A stretch of 64,000 bases of DNA from Undibacterium sp. 5I1. GTDB lineage: Bacteria; Pseudomonadota; Gammaproteobacteria; Burkholderiales; Burkholderiaceae_D. The notes under the pieces are model-generated. The model was not told the origin of the DNA. It saw only the letters and a program-made list of their open reading frames with translations, and searched no databases. Shown here piece after piece: positions 53,518-63,379 of this stretch. Both the position numbers and the translations under genes were made by a program. Location: positions 2,480,001 to 2,544,000 of the forward strand of contig NZ_JAVIWI010000001.1 of NCBI RefSeq assembly GCF_034314085.1, in the 5' to 3' direction. Position 1 is the stretch's first letter, and each line of letters opens with the position of its first letter.

Positions 53518-55250
53518 TTAAAACTCTTCCCACTCATCGACCTTGGCATCAGACGTCGTTTTCTGCCCATTGATTTTTGTGATACCCAACACAGGGCGGT
53601 TAATAAAAGTTGCTACTTTGGGCTTCTGTGCTTTGGCAGGATGTACTACCGGTTTGACTACGGCTGCTTTTGTTGTAGTGCCTGCGCTGTAGCTGCCAAC
53701 TATGTTTTTTGCACTATTGACACTATTGATCTTAAAGACGCTGACGACTTGGGTCAGGTTAGTCGCTTGCTCTTGCATCGAGGCGGCAGCAGCAGCAGCT
53801 TGTTCGACCAGCGCGGCGTTTTGTTGGGTGGTTTCGTCTATCTGTGTAATAGCGATATTAATTTGATCGATTCCGGCAGTTTGTTCTTGGGTCGCGGCGC
53901 TGATTTCGCTCACCACGTCGCTAACCCGTTTGACGCTTTGTACGATTTCTTGAATCGTCAGGCCAGCCTGATCAACCAGTTTGGTACCGGTATCGACTTT
54001 CTCGACAGAGGTATCAATCAGTGTCTTGATCTCTTTGGCGGCGGAGGCGCTGCGCTGTGCGAGATTGCGTACCTCTGAGGCGACGACGGCAAAGCCGCGC
54101 CCTTGTTCACCGGCTCTGGCGGCTTCTACTGCAGCATTGAGTGCGAGGATGTTAGTTTGGAAAGCAATGCTGTCTATCACACCGATGATGTCGACAATTT
54201 TTTTGGAGGAGTCGTTAATCTCGCTCATGGTCTGAATCACTTGGGAGACGACATTACCGCCTTTGGTCGCCACTTCAGAAGCCGATACGGCGAGCTGGTT
54301 GGCCTGGCGGGCATTGTCCGCATTTTGTTTGACAGTGCTGGTGAGCTCTTCCATGGAGGAGGCGGTTTCTTCCAGTGAGCTGGCTTGCTCTTCTGTGCGG
54401 GAGGATAGATCCAGGTTGCCAGTGGCGATTTCAGTCGAGGCGGCGGTGATCTGGTCTGTTCCGGTGCGTACCTCGCCGACGATATTTTTTAAACTATCGC
54501 TCATATTTTTCAGCGCTTGCAGCAGTTTGCCCATCTCGTCATTGGAAGTGATTTTGATGTCGGTTGTTAAATCTCCTGCTGCAACTGCTTCTGAAATATT
54601 GATCGCCTCGTGGATCGCGTTCACGATCACTTTAGTGACCCACACGCCCAGACCTGTCACCACAATAATTGCCAAAAGAGAAATCACGAGAGAAAAATTA
54701 AAAGCATTTTTGCGAGCGACGACAGCACTATTTGCTCTCTCGTTTCCAAGAGATTCGTTAAATTTTGCATGCTCGTTAAGATTACTGGTTACCTTATTAG
54801 CCACGTCCGCGTTACCGAGTAACTCTACTTGCGCTTCTTCCCCTTTGCCGCTCTGAGCCATGGAAATTAAGTTATCGCGCAAACTACCATATGCTTTAAA
54901 TGCTTGACGGTCTGCATCCAGCAAAGCCTTATCTTTTTCATTGGAAACGGATTCCTTCTCGTATTTATCAAAAGATTGATTGATTTCGATATCTTCATCT
55001 TTGATTTTTTTTCTAATGCATTTCTCTTTTCTACATCCGTCTGCTGAAGGTACTGCCAGACTTGTACACGCATCAAAAGTGCAGTTTTAGCTATGTCATT
55101 TAACCCAATAATACTAGGGACAGTTTTAACATTTCCGTAATTGGCGGCGTCAAACACTTTGTCCATCTGGGCAAAGCCAAAAACTGTCAGCGTAGCGAGT
55201 CCCACAAAAGCAGAAAAAATTAACAAATATAAGCGTTGCGCGATCGTCAT
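53518..55250 (-). pseudogene. Methyl-accepting chemotaxis protein gene with a frameshift (paralog 3)
   Basis: Start at 55250 ([19 protein letters not shown], site AAAGGAAAAATAAA). The reading frame breaks at a run of eight Ts (55006-55013; As on the coding strand). One more A would give [20 protein letters not shown], then [19 protein letters not shown], continuing into the second block (54924-53518), where TM2, HAMP, the signalling tip and terminal DEWEEF are intact. A one-base homopolymer change thus separates the periplasmic N-terminus from the rest. It may be a true mutation, a phase-variation site or a sequencing error. Confidence 0.9.
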
Positions 55251-55621
55251 TTTATTTTTCCTTTAATGATGGCTTAGTTATTAGATGGCTTAGTTATTAA
55301 AACCGAAGTGAATTCGTCCTGCTACCGTCTCTGAATAAACTACTAGAATCCAGATTAAGTGTAAAACTAAATGTGCGTCGTCCAAGGAGTCAACCAAAAC
55401 GACATCGGAAAATTTTACAAATTGTTTCAATTAAGCCTCAAATTAGGACAAAAATAATGCAATTCAATTGCGTTAAAAAAACGAATAATATGAATTAATA
55501 TTGGCAAAGCACAAGCGCTCTGCAGATACTATTGCATCCCTCTTGCGAAGCAGTCCAACCCATTTTCTTGCTCCGTTGTACACTCCGATGCGATACCACC
55601 GAGTTCATTTTGGAGACGAAG
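55251..55621. other. Divergent region between chemoreceptor 3 and the glutamate synthase-like gene
   Basis: About 370 bp. The part near 55250 resembles the leader of paralog 2. A short tandem (gatggcttagttatta twice, ~55267-55300) lies near the left side. The right part has a TTTTGGAG ribosome site for the next gene. Nothing else recognised. Confidence 0.35.
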
Positions 55622-57241
55622 ATGCACCTTGCGCGTTACCTCACCCTGATTACTGTCAGCGTTATATTTTTGTTGTCGATCTTAATGATCGATTTGTTCC
55701 ATACGGGTTGGTGGTTGCTGGTATTGTCCGGCGCACTGACCGCGGTTGGGATTGCCGATCTGGTGCAAACCAAACGCTCGATCTTGCGCAACTATCCGAT
55801 CATTGCGCACTTCCGTTTTATCTTCGAGGCGATCCGTCCGGAAATACGTCAGTATTTTTTGGAGGAAGATAGCGCTGCCAATCCGTTCTCACGCAACCAG
55901 CGCTCTATCGTTTATCAAAGGGCAAAACAAGATTTAGATAAGCGCCCTTTTGGTACGCAGCTCGATCTGTATCAGGCTGGTTATGAATGGATCAATCACT
56001 CCATCGCACCGAGCAAAGTCGGCTCTTACGATTTCCGTATCACCATCGGTGCCGATCGCTTGCAGCCGTATTCGGCTAGCGTCTTTAATATCTCGGCTAT
56101 GAGTTTTGGTGCCTTGTCTGCCAATGCAATCCGCGCTTTAAATCAAGGTGCGCAAAAAGGTGGATTTATGCATGACACAGGCGAAGGCAGTATCAGCCGC
56201 TATCATCGCCCCGCAGACAACAATGATCCCGGCGGCGATTTAGTGTGGGAAATTGGCTCGGGTTATTTTGGTTGTCGCAACGAGCATGGCAGTTTTTCGG
56301 AAGAACGCTTTGTCGCCAGTGCCACGCTGGTGCAAGTCAAAATGATCGAGCTGAAATTATCGCAAGGTGCCAAGCCCGGACATGGCGGCTTGCTCCCCGG
56401 TGCTAAAGTAACGATAGAAATTGCCGAGGCACGCGGTGTGCCCGCCGGAACGGATTGCGTATCGCCAGCCTCGCATTCCGCTTTTTCTACACCAACCGAG
56501 ATGCTGTATTTCATCGATAAGTTACGCAATTTATCTGGCGGAAAACCGACTGGTTTTAAATTTGCTGTCGGCCATCCTTGGGAATTTTTTGGGATTGTGA
56601 AGGCAATGCTGGCGACTGGCATCACGCCCGATTTTATTGTGGTGGATGGCGGCGAAGGCGGGACAGGCGCAGCGCCAATTGAGTTCACCGATCATGTCGG
56701 CGTACCTTTGCAAGAGGCGCTGCTGTTGGTACACAACACGCTAGTCGGCACCAACTTGCGCGAAAAAATTAAAATCGGTGCCTCCGGCAAAATCATCACC
56801 GCATTTGATATTGCGCGGACTTTGGCGCTGGGTGCTGACTGGTGCAATTCTGCCCGCGGCTTTATGTTTGCGCTAGGTTGCATTCAATCACAAAGCTGTC
56901 ATACCGACCGCTGTCCTACGGGTGTGGCAACCCAAGATCCACTGCGCCAACGTGCCTTGTTTGTGCCGGACAAGGCAGAACGTGTAATGCATTTCCATCA
57001 AAATACTCTAAAAGCCTTGGCAGAACTGATCGCGGCAACGGGATTAAATCATCCCTCCGAATTACGTCCGTATCATTTGGTACGCAGGGTGTCGTCCGAT
57101 CAGGTCAAACTGGTATCAGCGCTACTGCCTTACTTAAACCCAGGCGATCTGCTGGATGAATCCCGTCTGAGCGAGCGCCCAGAAGTCTTTGCCACCTACT
57201 GGCCACTGGCGCAGGCGGAGTCTTTTCATCCTATTAAATAA
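55622..57241 (+). CDS. FMN-binding glutamate synthase family protein
   Basis: 539 aa, homologous to the FMN/Fe-S domain of GltB but stand-alone. Start at 55622 (MHLARYLTLITVSVIFLLSI, GGAG 8 nt upstream), chosen over the 55532 frame. Two N-terminal hydrophobic segments (about 5-25 and 28-45) suggest membrane anchoring. The barrel domain has NISAMSFGALSANAIRALN, HDTGEGSISRYH, GAKPGHGGLLPG, FIVVDGGEGGTGAAP and the cysteine-containing CIQSQSCHTDRCPTGVATQDP, which matches the Fe-S cluster segment. No glutaminase domain is present, so glutamine-dependent glutamate synthesis is not implied; the substrate is unknown. Confidence 0.92.
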   Translation: MHLARYLTLITVSVIFLLSILMIDLFHTGWWLLVLSGALTAVGIADLVQTKRSILRNYPIIAHFRFIFEAIRPEIRQYFLEEDSAANPFSRNQRSIVYQRAKQDLDKRPFGTQLDLYQAGYEWINHSIAPSKVGSYDFRITIGADRLQPYSASVFNISAMSFGALSANAIRALNQGAQKGGFMHDTGEGSISRYHRPADNNDPGGDLVWEIGSGYFGCRNEHGSFSEERFVASATLVQVKMIELKLSQGAKPGHGGLLPGAKVTIEIAEARGVPAGTDCVSPASHSAFSTPTEMLYFIDKLRNLSGGKPTGFKFAVGHPWEFFGIVKAMLATGITPDFIVVDGGEGGTGAAPIEFTDHVGVPLQEALLLVHNTLVGTNLREKIKIGASGKIITAFDIARTLALGADWCNSARGFMFALGCIQSQSCHTDRCPTGVATQDPLRQRALFVPDKAERVMHFHQNTLKALAELIAATGLNHPSELRPYHLVRRVSSDQVKLVSALLPYLNPGDLLDESRLSERPEVFATYWPLAQAESFHPIK

Positions 57242-57242
57242 A

Positions 57243-57336
57243 TATACTCCCCCTGTTTTTATAGTAAATATGGCTTACCCTCCTTATACTCTATGGACAT
57301 CCAAAATATACACATGACAGTATATTTAGGATGTCC
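57243..57336 (+). repeat. TATACTCCCC repeat family, copy 5
   Basis: Starts TATACTCCCCCTG two bases after the upstream stop codon. The right end forms a 17-bp hairpin with one mismatch, 57295-57311 (GGACATCC...) with 57320-57336 (...GGATGTCC), loop 8 nt. It could act as a terminator-like structure for the gene before it. Confidence 0.75.
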
Positions 57337-57607
57337 GATTAATGCGACGAAAACAAAGCTCGCTGATCAAGCAAATAATTAATATTATTTTTCATATATT
57401 CAAAATTTAAGAATAAAATTCTGCTAACTTTAGTTAGAATCGTTAGTGGCTAAATTTTATTTGCTTTAAATTTGATTAAGACCAAAACTTGGGCTTTGTT
57501 TGATCTCTCAACCAGAGAAACTCAAATTTGACCGAATCTATCTCTTTCCAATTTAAATCGACGAAATTACATTGATCTTCCACTCCCTAAAAATATAACC
57601 GCCGACC

Positions 57608-58558
57608 ATGAACCGTCCTGACACTCAAGCACTAGGTGGTACTGTTAATACCCGCATCGGCAAGGTGTATATGCATTTATCTAAATCGCATAGAAAAACT
57701 GCTGATTATGTATTGTCCAATGTGTTTCGCTCGGCGACGATGTCGATTGATGAACTGGCCAACGCGGTTGGGATTTCGGTAGCAACAGCCAACCGTTTTG
57801 CACGTGCTTTAGGGTTTGATGGTTACCCGCAATTTCGCTCGGAACTGGTATACGGTTTTGAAGCCATGCTGGCACCGATTGATAATCTGCGTAACGAAGT
57901 GCAGCGCGCAGCCACCAGCACCGAAGTCATCGCCAGATCGCTAAATGAAGACATCAGTAATCTGGAAAACACGCGCCGCGCCTTGGTGCCTGAAATGTGT
58001 AATCAGGCAGTCAAAATGATTACCAATGCCGAGCGTATTTACATCGTCGGTTACGGCGCCAGCGCCTTCCTCGGCGGATTGATGGCACATGGACTGGAGC
58101 CATTTTGCAAAACGATCCAATGCACGATTGGCTCGGGCGGCCCATCCCATGTGGCACGACAACTATTTAAATATACTGAGCGCGATCTGGTGATCGGCAT
58201 CACCTTCCCACGCTATGCAGAAGACGTCATTACGCTGCTACAACAAGTGCGCGAAAAAGGTGTTCCGATTTTAGGATTAACCGATGCACCGCGCTCGCCA
58301 CTGGCATCTATCGCTAATCTGACATTGTTTGCGCAAACTACCCGACAACTATCACCCAACTCCGAAGGTGCCGCCCTCTGTCTGATCGAAGCAATTTGCA
58401 GCGCCGTTGCACACCAATCTAAATCCCCCGTGCATGCCGCATCGGAGATGACTAAATTTATGCTGCCGTGGATGTATCAAGAACCACAAGCATCAGTACG
58501 CAAGCCTAGTATTAGTGCGGACGAGCCAGCCAAAGATGCGACTAAACACCTGGCTTAG
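57608..58558 (+). CDS. MurR/RpiR family transcriptional regulator
   Basis: 316-aa DNA-binding regulator. The N-terminal HTH_6 domain (about 15-90) has KTADYVLSNVFRSATMSIDELANAVGISVATANRFARALGF. The C-terminal SIS sugar-phosphate-binding domain (about 130-260) has IYIVGYGASAFLGGLMAHGL and DLVIGITFPRYAEDVITLL. Such proteins usually control sugar catabolism and sense a phosphosugar. No sugar gene lies beside it, so its target is unclear. It is convergent with the PepSY gene. The upstream 270 bp are AT-rich. Confidence 0.92.
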   Translation: MNRPDTQALGGTVNTRIGKVYMHLSKSHRKTADYVLSNVFRSATMSIDELANAVGISVATANRFARALGFDGYPQFRSELVYGFEAMLAPIDNLRNEVQRAATSTEVIARSLNEDISNLENTRRALVPEMCNQAVKMITNAERIYIVGYGASAFLGGLMAHGLEPFCKTIQCTIGSGGPSHVARQLFKYTERDLVIGITFPRYAEDVITLLQQVREKGVPILGLTDAPRSPLASIANLTLFAQTTRQLSPNSEGAALCLIEAICSAVAHQSKSPVHAASEMTKFMLPWMYQEPQASVRKPSISADEPAKDATKHLA

Positions 58559-58602
58559 TTTAAGTAAATATATTGGGTTCTTGCATCAACTGAAGGATAT
58601 GA

Positions 58603-59799
58603 CTACCGGATGTTTCTGGCTCGTCGCTTTTTAATCCAGATCAATACGCCGGTGACGCTAAGCATCGCTACGACCAGCCCCATGATTGAGATAAAGATGC
58701 GTCCACTCAGGCCCAAGATGCGACCGGAATGTAATGGGAATTGCGCTTGCAGGAAGATGTCTCCTGCACTGCCGCTACCGGGGATTTTCGCTCCGGCTGA
58801 ATGACCATCGCTGCCATCAAAATACAGCCATGCATTACCCAGGCCGCCATCGCCATGATCGTTTCCGGCTTCAAAAAATCCAACCCCATAAACGCCAAAA
58901 GCGGGCGAATAAAATACACCACCCGCTGGCAAAGTCCAGCCTCGCTGTTGCGCCTCGGTTTGGGCTAGTTGCATGACTTGTTCGCGGCTGAGCAAAGGCA
59001 ACACGGGGCGATCTGGCGCTTGTGGTACACGCGTCGCAAAAACATCTGCACTCAGGGGTGAAAACAATTGTACAAGCGGGCGAACCACCTGGCTGTTGAG
59101 ATTCATCGATACCGAGGTAATCGCGAGCACCAGTAACAGCAACCAGACCCAGACGCCGCCAGAACGGTGTAAATCAAAATTCAGTTTGTGTCCGCCTTGC
59201 CGCCAGCGAAACGCCAGTGATTTGCGCCAGCTGCGCCAGTTTGGAAAAGACAAGTACAGCGCAATAAAACAATCCAGCACCCACACCATGCCTATGATGC
59301 CCATCAGCCAGATACCTAACTCTATGCCTCCGACATTGGGAATATGCATGGTGTAGTGCAGTTTGTATAAAAATGGCAGGAGGTTTTCCCGGCTCAGCGA
59401 AATCTCTCCCCATTGACGCTTGCCTTGTATTTCGCCACTGACCGGATCAACCGCAATCTGATTAAAACCGAGTTCATACGGCTTGCCAGTGACAGGATTA
59501 ATTTTGCCCTCTACCGACATCTGTACGGTATGTCCTGGCTCTGCCTCATTTAGTACATAGGTCACCCAGATTGCAGGATCGCTGGCCTCTACCCTATTTG
59601 CCAGCTCCAATCCCGACAACATCTTCGTACCGTCGTTTTTCTCCGCGCTACGGGCGTGAAATAACCGCGGATTGAGCAAGGCATCCAGCTCATGATCCCA
59701 TGAGATAAAAGCACCCGTCAGGCCAGAAATAAATAAAAAAATTGCCACCGCCAGTCCAAACCAGCGGTGCAATAGTACAAACAAAGGGCGCATGAACAT
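58603..59799 (-). CDS. PepSY domain membrane protein (iron-uptake associated)
   Basis: 398-aa inner-membrane protein with four helices: FVLLHRWFGLAVAIFLFISGLTGAFISWDHEL, IGLIG-region GIWLMGIIGMVWVLDCFIAL, VWVWLLLLVLAITSVSMNL and ISIMGLVVAMLSVTGVLIWIKKRR. PepSY-type periplasmic loops lie between. Members often sit next to siderophore receptors, and some reduce or release iron from siderophores (family knowledge). Here it is 34 bp downstream of a TonB siderophore receptor gene on the same strand, so the two are an operon, probably under the Fur box at 62087. Confidence 0.9.
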   Translation of the reverse strand: MFMRPLFVLLHRWFGLAVAIFLFISGLTGAFISWDHELDALLNPRLFHARSAEKNDGTKMLSGLELANRVEASDPAIWVTYVLNEAEPGHTVQMSVEGKINPVTGKPYELGFNQIAVDPVSGEIQGKRQWGEISLSRENLLPFLYKLHYTMHIPNVGGIELGIWLMGIIGMVWVLDCFIALYLSFPNWRSWRKSLAFRWRQGGHKLNFDLHRSGGVWVWLLLLVLAITSVSMNLNSQVVRPLVQLFSPLSADVFATRVPQAPDRPVLPLLSREQVMQLAQTEAQQRGWTLPAGGVFYSPAFGVYGVGFFEAGNDHGDGGLGNAWLYFDGSDGHSAGAKIPGSGSAGDIFLQAQFPLHSGRILGLSGRIFISIMGLVVAMLSVTGVLIWIKKRRARNIR

Positions 59800-59832
59800 G
59801 GCTTATGTATGAATCAATATGAAGAATACGAC

Positions 59833-62019
59833 TCAATATTTCCAGTTAATCGCCACACTGCCATTGCGCGGCGCTGCGTAATAGCCCTGACTCCAATACA
59901 AACTGGTCAGATATTGTTGATTGCCGATATTGTTCAAGTTGGCAGAAATACTCAGCTTAGGGTTCACGTCGTAACGTGCCATCAGATTGACGACGGCATA
60001 GCTAGCCTGACGAATCACAATGCCGGCACCTTCATCGCGGAAAGTATCTGCTTGCCAATTCATGCTGGCACCCACTTTTGCCTGCGTCAAGAAAGGTAGT
60101 TGGTAGGTGCTTGATATACGGAATAATTTTCTCGGCACATAGGTTTTGACATCCTGCCCATCGCTACCTTTGAGCGTCAACTGCGTATAGCCTGCACTGA
60201 CTTGCCATCCCTTGGCAATCTCACCAGAAGCATCCAGCTCCAGCCCTTGTGACTCGGCATCAATCCCTTTGTAATAGGCTTTAGCACCGACATAGCCCGC
60301 CTGCTCCGCTGCATTGTTTTGCTGCGTCTTGAAGAGCGCGGCAGATAGATTGAGTTTGCGATCAAACAATTCGGTTTTAAATCCAAGCTCATCACTCTTG
60401 CCCTTGACTGGATCGAGGGTCTTACCATTGATATCAATTTCGCTTTGCGGATTAAAAATTTCTGTATGGCTGGCATAGATTGATGCGTTAGGCGCTATGT
60501 CGTACACCAAGCCCAAATAAGGCGTCGTGTTACGGGCAGATTTTTGACTGCTGACGCCATAAGCAAATCCCGTGCTGTCGGCTTTGGTGACATTGACACC
60601 GGCTATGAGCTTAAATTGATCCGCCAGATTGATGCGCGACGCAAGGAATACCGTTTGCTGCTTATCTTCATAAGCACTGCCCTCAATCGAGGCATTAAAA
60701 GCAGGTTCAGGATAATTGCCAGTCCAGTTGCTGATATCAGGTAAGGCCGTTCCAATCCCTACCCCATAATGCGATATATCATCCATCTTCGATTTAGACC
60801 AGTTGACACCAAAACTAAGGTCATGCTGACGTCCGGCAAAATTGAATTTGCCCGACGCTGCCACATCAAATAATGTCTGCGTATTGTCCGAGTTATACAA
60901 AGATGGGTAGCTATATAAACCCAATCCAGTGCTGCGATCCGGCGTGCCATAAACGTAAAACAGCTTAGAATCTGCGGTGGATTTATTACGGCTGAATGCC
61001 GCCTTAATTTGCCAGTCATTATTCAACTGATGACTGAGCTCCACAAAGCTGCGGTCGTCCTGTGTCACCCAACGCGACCAGTCTGCCGCGGTGCTGGTAG
61101 AAATCCGGTAATTCGTTGGGCTGCCATCGGTGTAATACAGAGGTAGTGCACCCCACATGCCGCCTTTTGCATCACTCTTTTGATGAGAATGCCCGATACT
61201 TAATACCGTCGCATCGCCCAGATTTGCCTCAACAATGCCGTAAAAAACGGTCTTCTCCGGCGAGTAACGATCCAGGTAAGAATCACCTGCCTGCTTTGCC
61301 ACAACAAAGCGGCCAGCCACTGTACCAGCGGCATTCAACGCACCGGAAATATCTGCATCTACACGGCGTGTATTCCACGATCCCAGCGTTAAACCCGTCG
61401 ATGCCTGGAACTGGTATGTCGGATGCTTACGAATAAAGTTGACCGTCGCAGATGGATTACCGGTTGCCGACATCAAACCATTTGCGCCACGCACTATATC
61501 GATACGATCATAGATCGCAGTATCGATATCCCCCGTCACATTGCCGGAAGTGAATGGCACGCCTATGCCGTCGTATTGAAAATTGGTGATATCAAAACCA
61601 CGCGCCATGTAATAAGTGCGATCGGTTTCTACTTTTTCTACTGACACACCAGTCGTGTTGCCAAGCACATCGTTGATATTGACTTGCTTAAAGTCATCCA
61701 TTTTAGCGCGTGTGACAACGGAGACGGATTGCGGAGTTTCGCGCAAAGATAAATCAAGTCTGGTCGCCGAATTACTTTTACGCGCTGTATACGCACCGGT
61801 TTTCTCTGTACTTTGCTCGTTGCCTGAGACACCTTTCACTACCACTTCTGGTAATTCAGTTGCCGGATTACCAGCATCTGCTATCTCACCGGAAAAGGCG
61901 ATCGCCGGGTAAATCAGCGCTATCGCCGTCGATAGAGCAAGTGATAGTGGTTTCAAGCTAAATAAGTTTTGATGTGCAAAAGAAGACAAATAGCGAACTT
62001 TACGAGCTTTATCAAACAT
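59833..62019 (-). CDS. TonB-dependent siderophore receptor
   Basis: Imports ferric siderophore through the outer membrane with TonB energy. Start at 62019 (MFDKARKVRYLSSFAHQN), with a GGGAA site in front. A signal region (about 1-45, ending AIAFSGEI) is followed by the plug (LDLSLRETPQSVSVVTRAKMDDF, ARGFDITNFQYDG, DRIDIVRGANGLMSATGNPSATVNFIRK) and a 22-strand-type barrel ending in the aromatic SVAINWKY. The family signature RETPQSVSV is that of FhuE/FpvA-like receptors. A Fur box lies 68 bp upstream. It forms an operon with the PepSY gene. Confidence 0.94.
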   Translation of the reverse strand: MFDKARKVRYLSSFAHQNLFSLKPLSLALSTAIALIYPAIAFSGEIADAGNPATELPEVVVKGVSGNEQSTEKTGAYTARKSNSATRLDLSLRETPQSVSVVTRAKMDDFKQVNINDVLGNTTGVSVEKVETDRTYYMARGFDITNFQYDGIGVPFTSGNVTGDIDTAIYDRIDIVRGANGLMSATGNPSATVNFIRKHPTYQFQASTGLTLGSWNTRRVDADISGALNAAGTVAGRFVVAKQAGDSYLDRYSPEKTVFYGIVEANLGDATVLSIGHSHQKSDAKGGMWGALPLYYTDGSPTNYRISTSTAADWSRWVTQDDRSFVELSHQLNNDWQIKAAFSRNKSTADSKLFYVYGTPDRSTGLGLYSYPSLYNSDNTQTLFDVAASGKFNFAGRQHDLSFGVNWSKSKMDDISHYGVGIGTALPDISNWTGNYPEPAFNASIEGSAYEDKQQTVFLASRINLADQFKLIAGVNVTKADSTGFAYGVSSQKSARNTTPYLGLVYDIAPNASIYASHTEIFNPQSEIDINGKTLDPVKGKSDELGFKTELFDRKLNLSAALFKTQQNNAAEQAGYVGAKAYYKGIDAESQGLELDASGEIAKGWQVSAGYTQLTLKGSDGQDVKTYVPRKLFRISSTYQLPFLTQAKVGASMNWQADTFRDEGAGIVIRQASYAVVNLMARYDVNPKLSISANLNNIGNQQYLTSLYWSQGYYAAPRNGSVAINWKY

Positions 62020-62086
62020 AAGAAATTCCCACAAAAGTAAAAAAATATGTTCCGCATTGTACGTAGATCAAATATTAATTGCAAAC

Positions 62087-62105
62087 GATAATGAGAACGA
62101 TTATT
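62087..62105. promoter_or_regulatory. Fur box between siderophore receptor and TIGR03118 gene
   Basis: GATAATGAGAACGATTATT fits the GATAAT hexamer array of the Fur consensus (GATAAT-GATAAT-CATTATC) with few mismatches. It lies in the 129-bp divergent gap and could repress both flanking transcripts when iron is plentiful. Confidence 0.8.
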
Positions 62106-62148
62106 ATTTAATAATGATATTAATATTACAAAACGACAAGGGAATAAC

Positions 62149-63354
62149 ATGCAACGTAGGGCATTCTTAAAAACCAGTGCAATCGTGAGTTCTTCACTCT
62201 GGTTAAGTGGTTGTGGTGGTGGCGGCAGCGGCGAAACCGTATCGGTCGCAAACTCCTATAAGCAAACTAATCTGGTTGCCAACTCGGCTAAATACGCGCC
62301 GCAAATTGTCGAGCCAGAGCTGGTTGACGCCTGGGGTCTGGCTATTCGCCCGGCGGGTGCGGGTGGCCATTTCTGGGTTACTGGCATGGGTAACTCCTTC
62401 GAATATCTAGGTGATGTAGGCGGCAAACCCCTAATGACGGATAGCTTAAAAAAAGTTGCCCTGCCCGCATCAGGCGAAAATGGTGGCGCAGGTAATGGCG
62501 TCGTCTTCAATGGTGGCAACAATTTTGTGATTACCCAAGATCATCCCAATGGCGCAATTACAGGCCCGGCCAAATTCATTTTTGTGTCCGACAACGGTGT
62601 CTTATCTGCCTGGACAGAGCGCAAATTAGCGGATGGCAGCTTTGATCGCTCAGGTGATGCACTGTCTATGGTTGACTATGGCGATCAAGGCAGTTCTTTT
62701 TTTGGTTTGGCGATCAATCCAGCAGAAGATCAATTGTTCGTCGTCGATTTTGGTGCCAATCCCACCCCGACAATCCGTATTTTCAACACCAGCTTCCAGG
62801 AAGAAGCATTGGGCGGTCGTTTTGCCAATCCGTTTATTGCAACAAGTGGTTTTAAGGTCGGCGATCTGGTGCCGTTTAATATTCAAACGGTGACATATGC
62901 AGGCAAGACCTCGGTATTCATCGCGTATGTCAACACCCAAGAAGATCACGATAATAAAGGTGCGTTATTGCCTGCTGTAGAGAGCTCGGGACGCGGACGT
63001 GGACGGCTGGTGGAGTACAGCGTCACAGGGCAACAAATTGCAGTCTGGGATGACCGCGGCGTGCTGAACGGCCCTTGGGCGGTGGTTGCAGCACCAGCAA
63101 ATTTTGGTCCGTTCTCCAATCAACTCATCGTCGGTAATTTTTCCGACGGGACATTGGTTGGCTTTAATACGACGACTAAGCGCGCCACTGAATACATGCG
63201 AGATACCAAGGGCAATGTCATCAAAATACAAGGCTTGTGGAATATCTTGTTCGGTAACGGGCAAAGCTTGGGGGACAGTAATGCACTGTATTTCTCTGCG
63301 GGCCCCGCGGATGAAACCGACGGCCTATTCGGCTCCTTGCGCTTTGCTGGCTGA
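62149..63354 (+). CDS. TIGR03118 family exported lipoprotein-like protein
   Basis: 401-aa protein starting MQRRAFLKTSAIVSSSLWLSGCGGGG: an arginine-led signal with lipobox LSGC, so it is likely a lipoprotein. The mature part is a predicted beta-propeller built of repeated blades (VDAWGLAIRPAGAGGHFWVT, FVSDNGVLSAWTER, FFGLAINPAEDQLFVVDF, NGPWAVVAAPANFG, LFGNGQSLGDSNALYFSAG), which I recognise as TIGR03118. Function unknown. AAGGGA site 6 nt before the ATG. Divergent from the siderophore receptor across a Fur box, and followed after 25 bp by an exported protein gene, so the pair may be iron regulated. Confidence 0.85.
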   Translation: MQRRAFLKTSAIVSSSLWLSGCGGGGSGETVSVANSYKQTNLVANSAKYAPQIVEPELVDAWGLAIRPAGAGGHFWVTGMGNSFEYLGDVGGKPLMTDSLKKVALPASGENGGAGNGVVFNGGNNFVITQDHPNGAITGPAKFIFVSDNGVLSAWTERKLADGSFDRSGDALSMVDYGDQGSSFFGLAINPAEDQLFVVDFGANPTPTIRIFNTSFQEEALGGRFANPFIATSGFKVGDLVPFNIQTVTYAGKTSVFIAYVNTQEDHDNKGALLPAVESSGRGRGRLVEYSVTGQQIAVWDDRGVLNGPWAVVAAPANFGPFSNQLIVGNFSDGTLVGFNTTTKRATEYMRDTKGNVIKIQGLWNILFGNGQSLGDSNALYFSAGPADETDGLFGSLRFAG

Positions 63355-63379
63355 TCCCACACTCCTTTTAAATTCCCAT

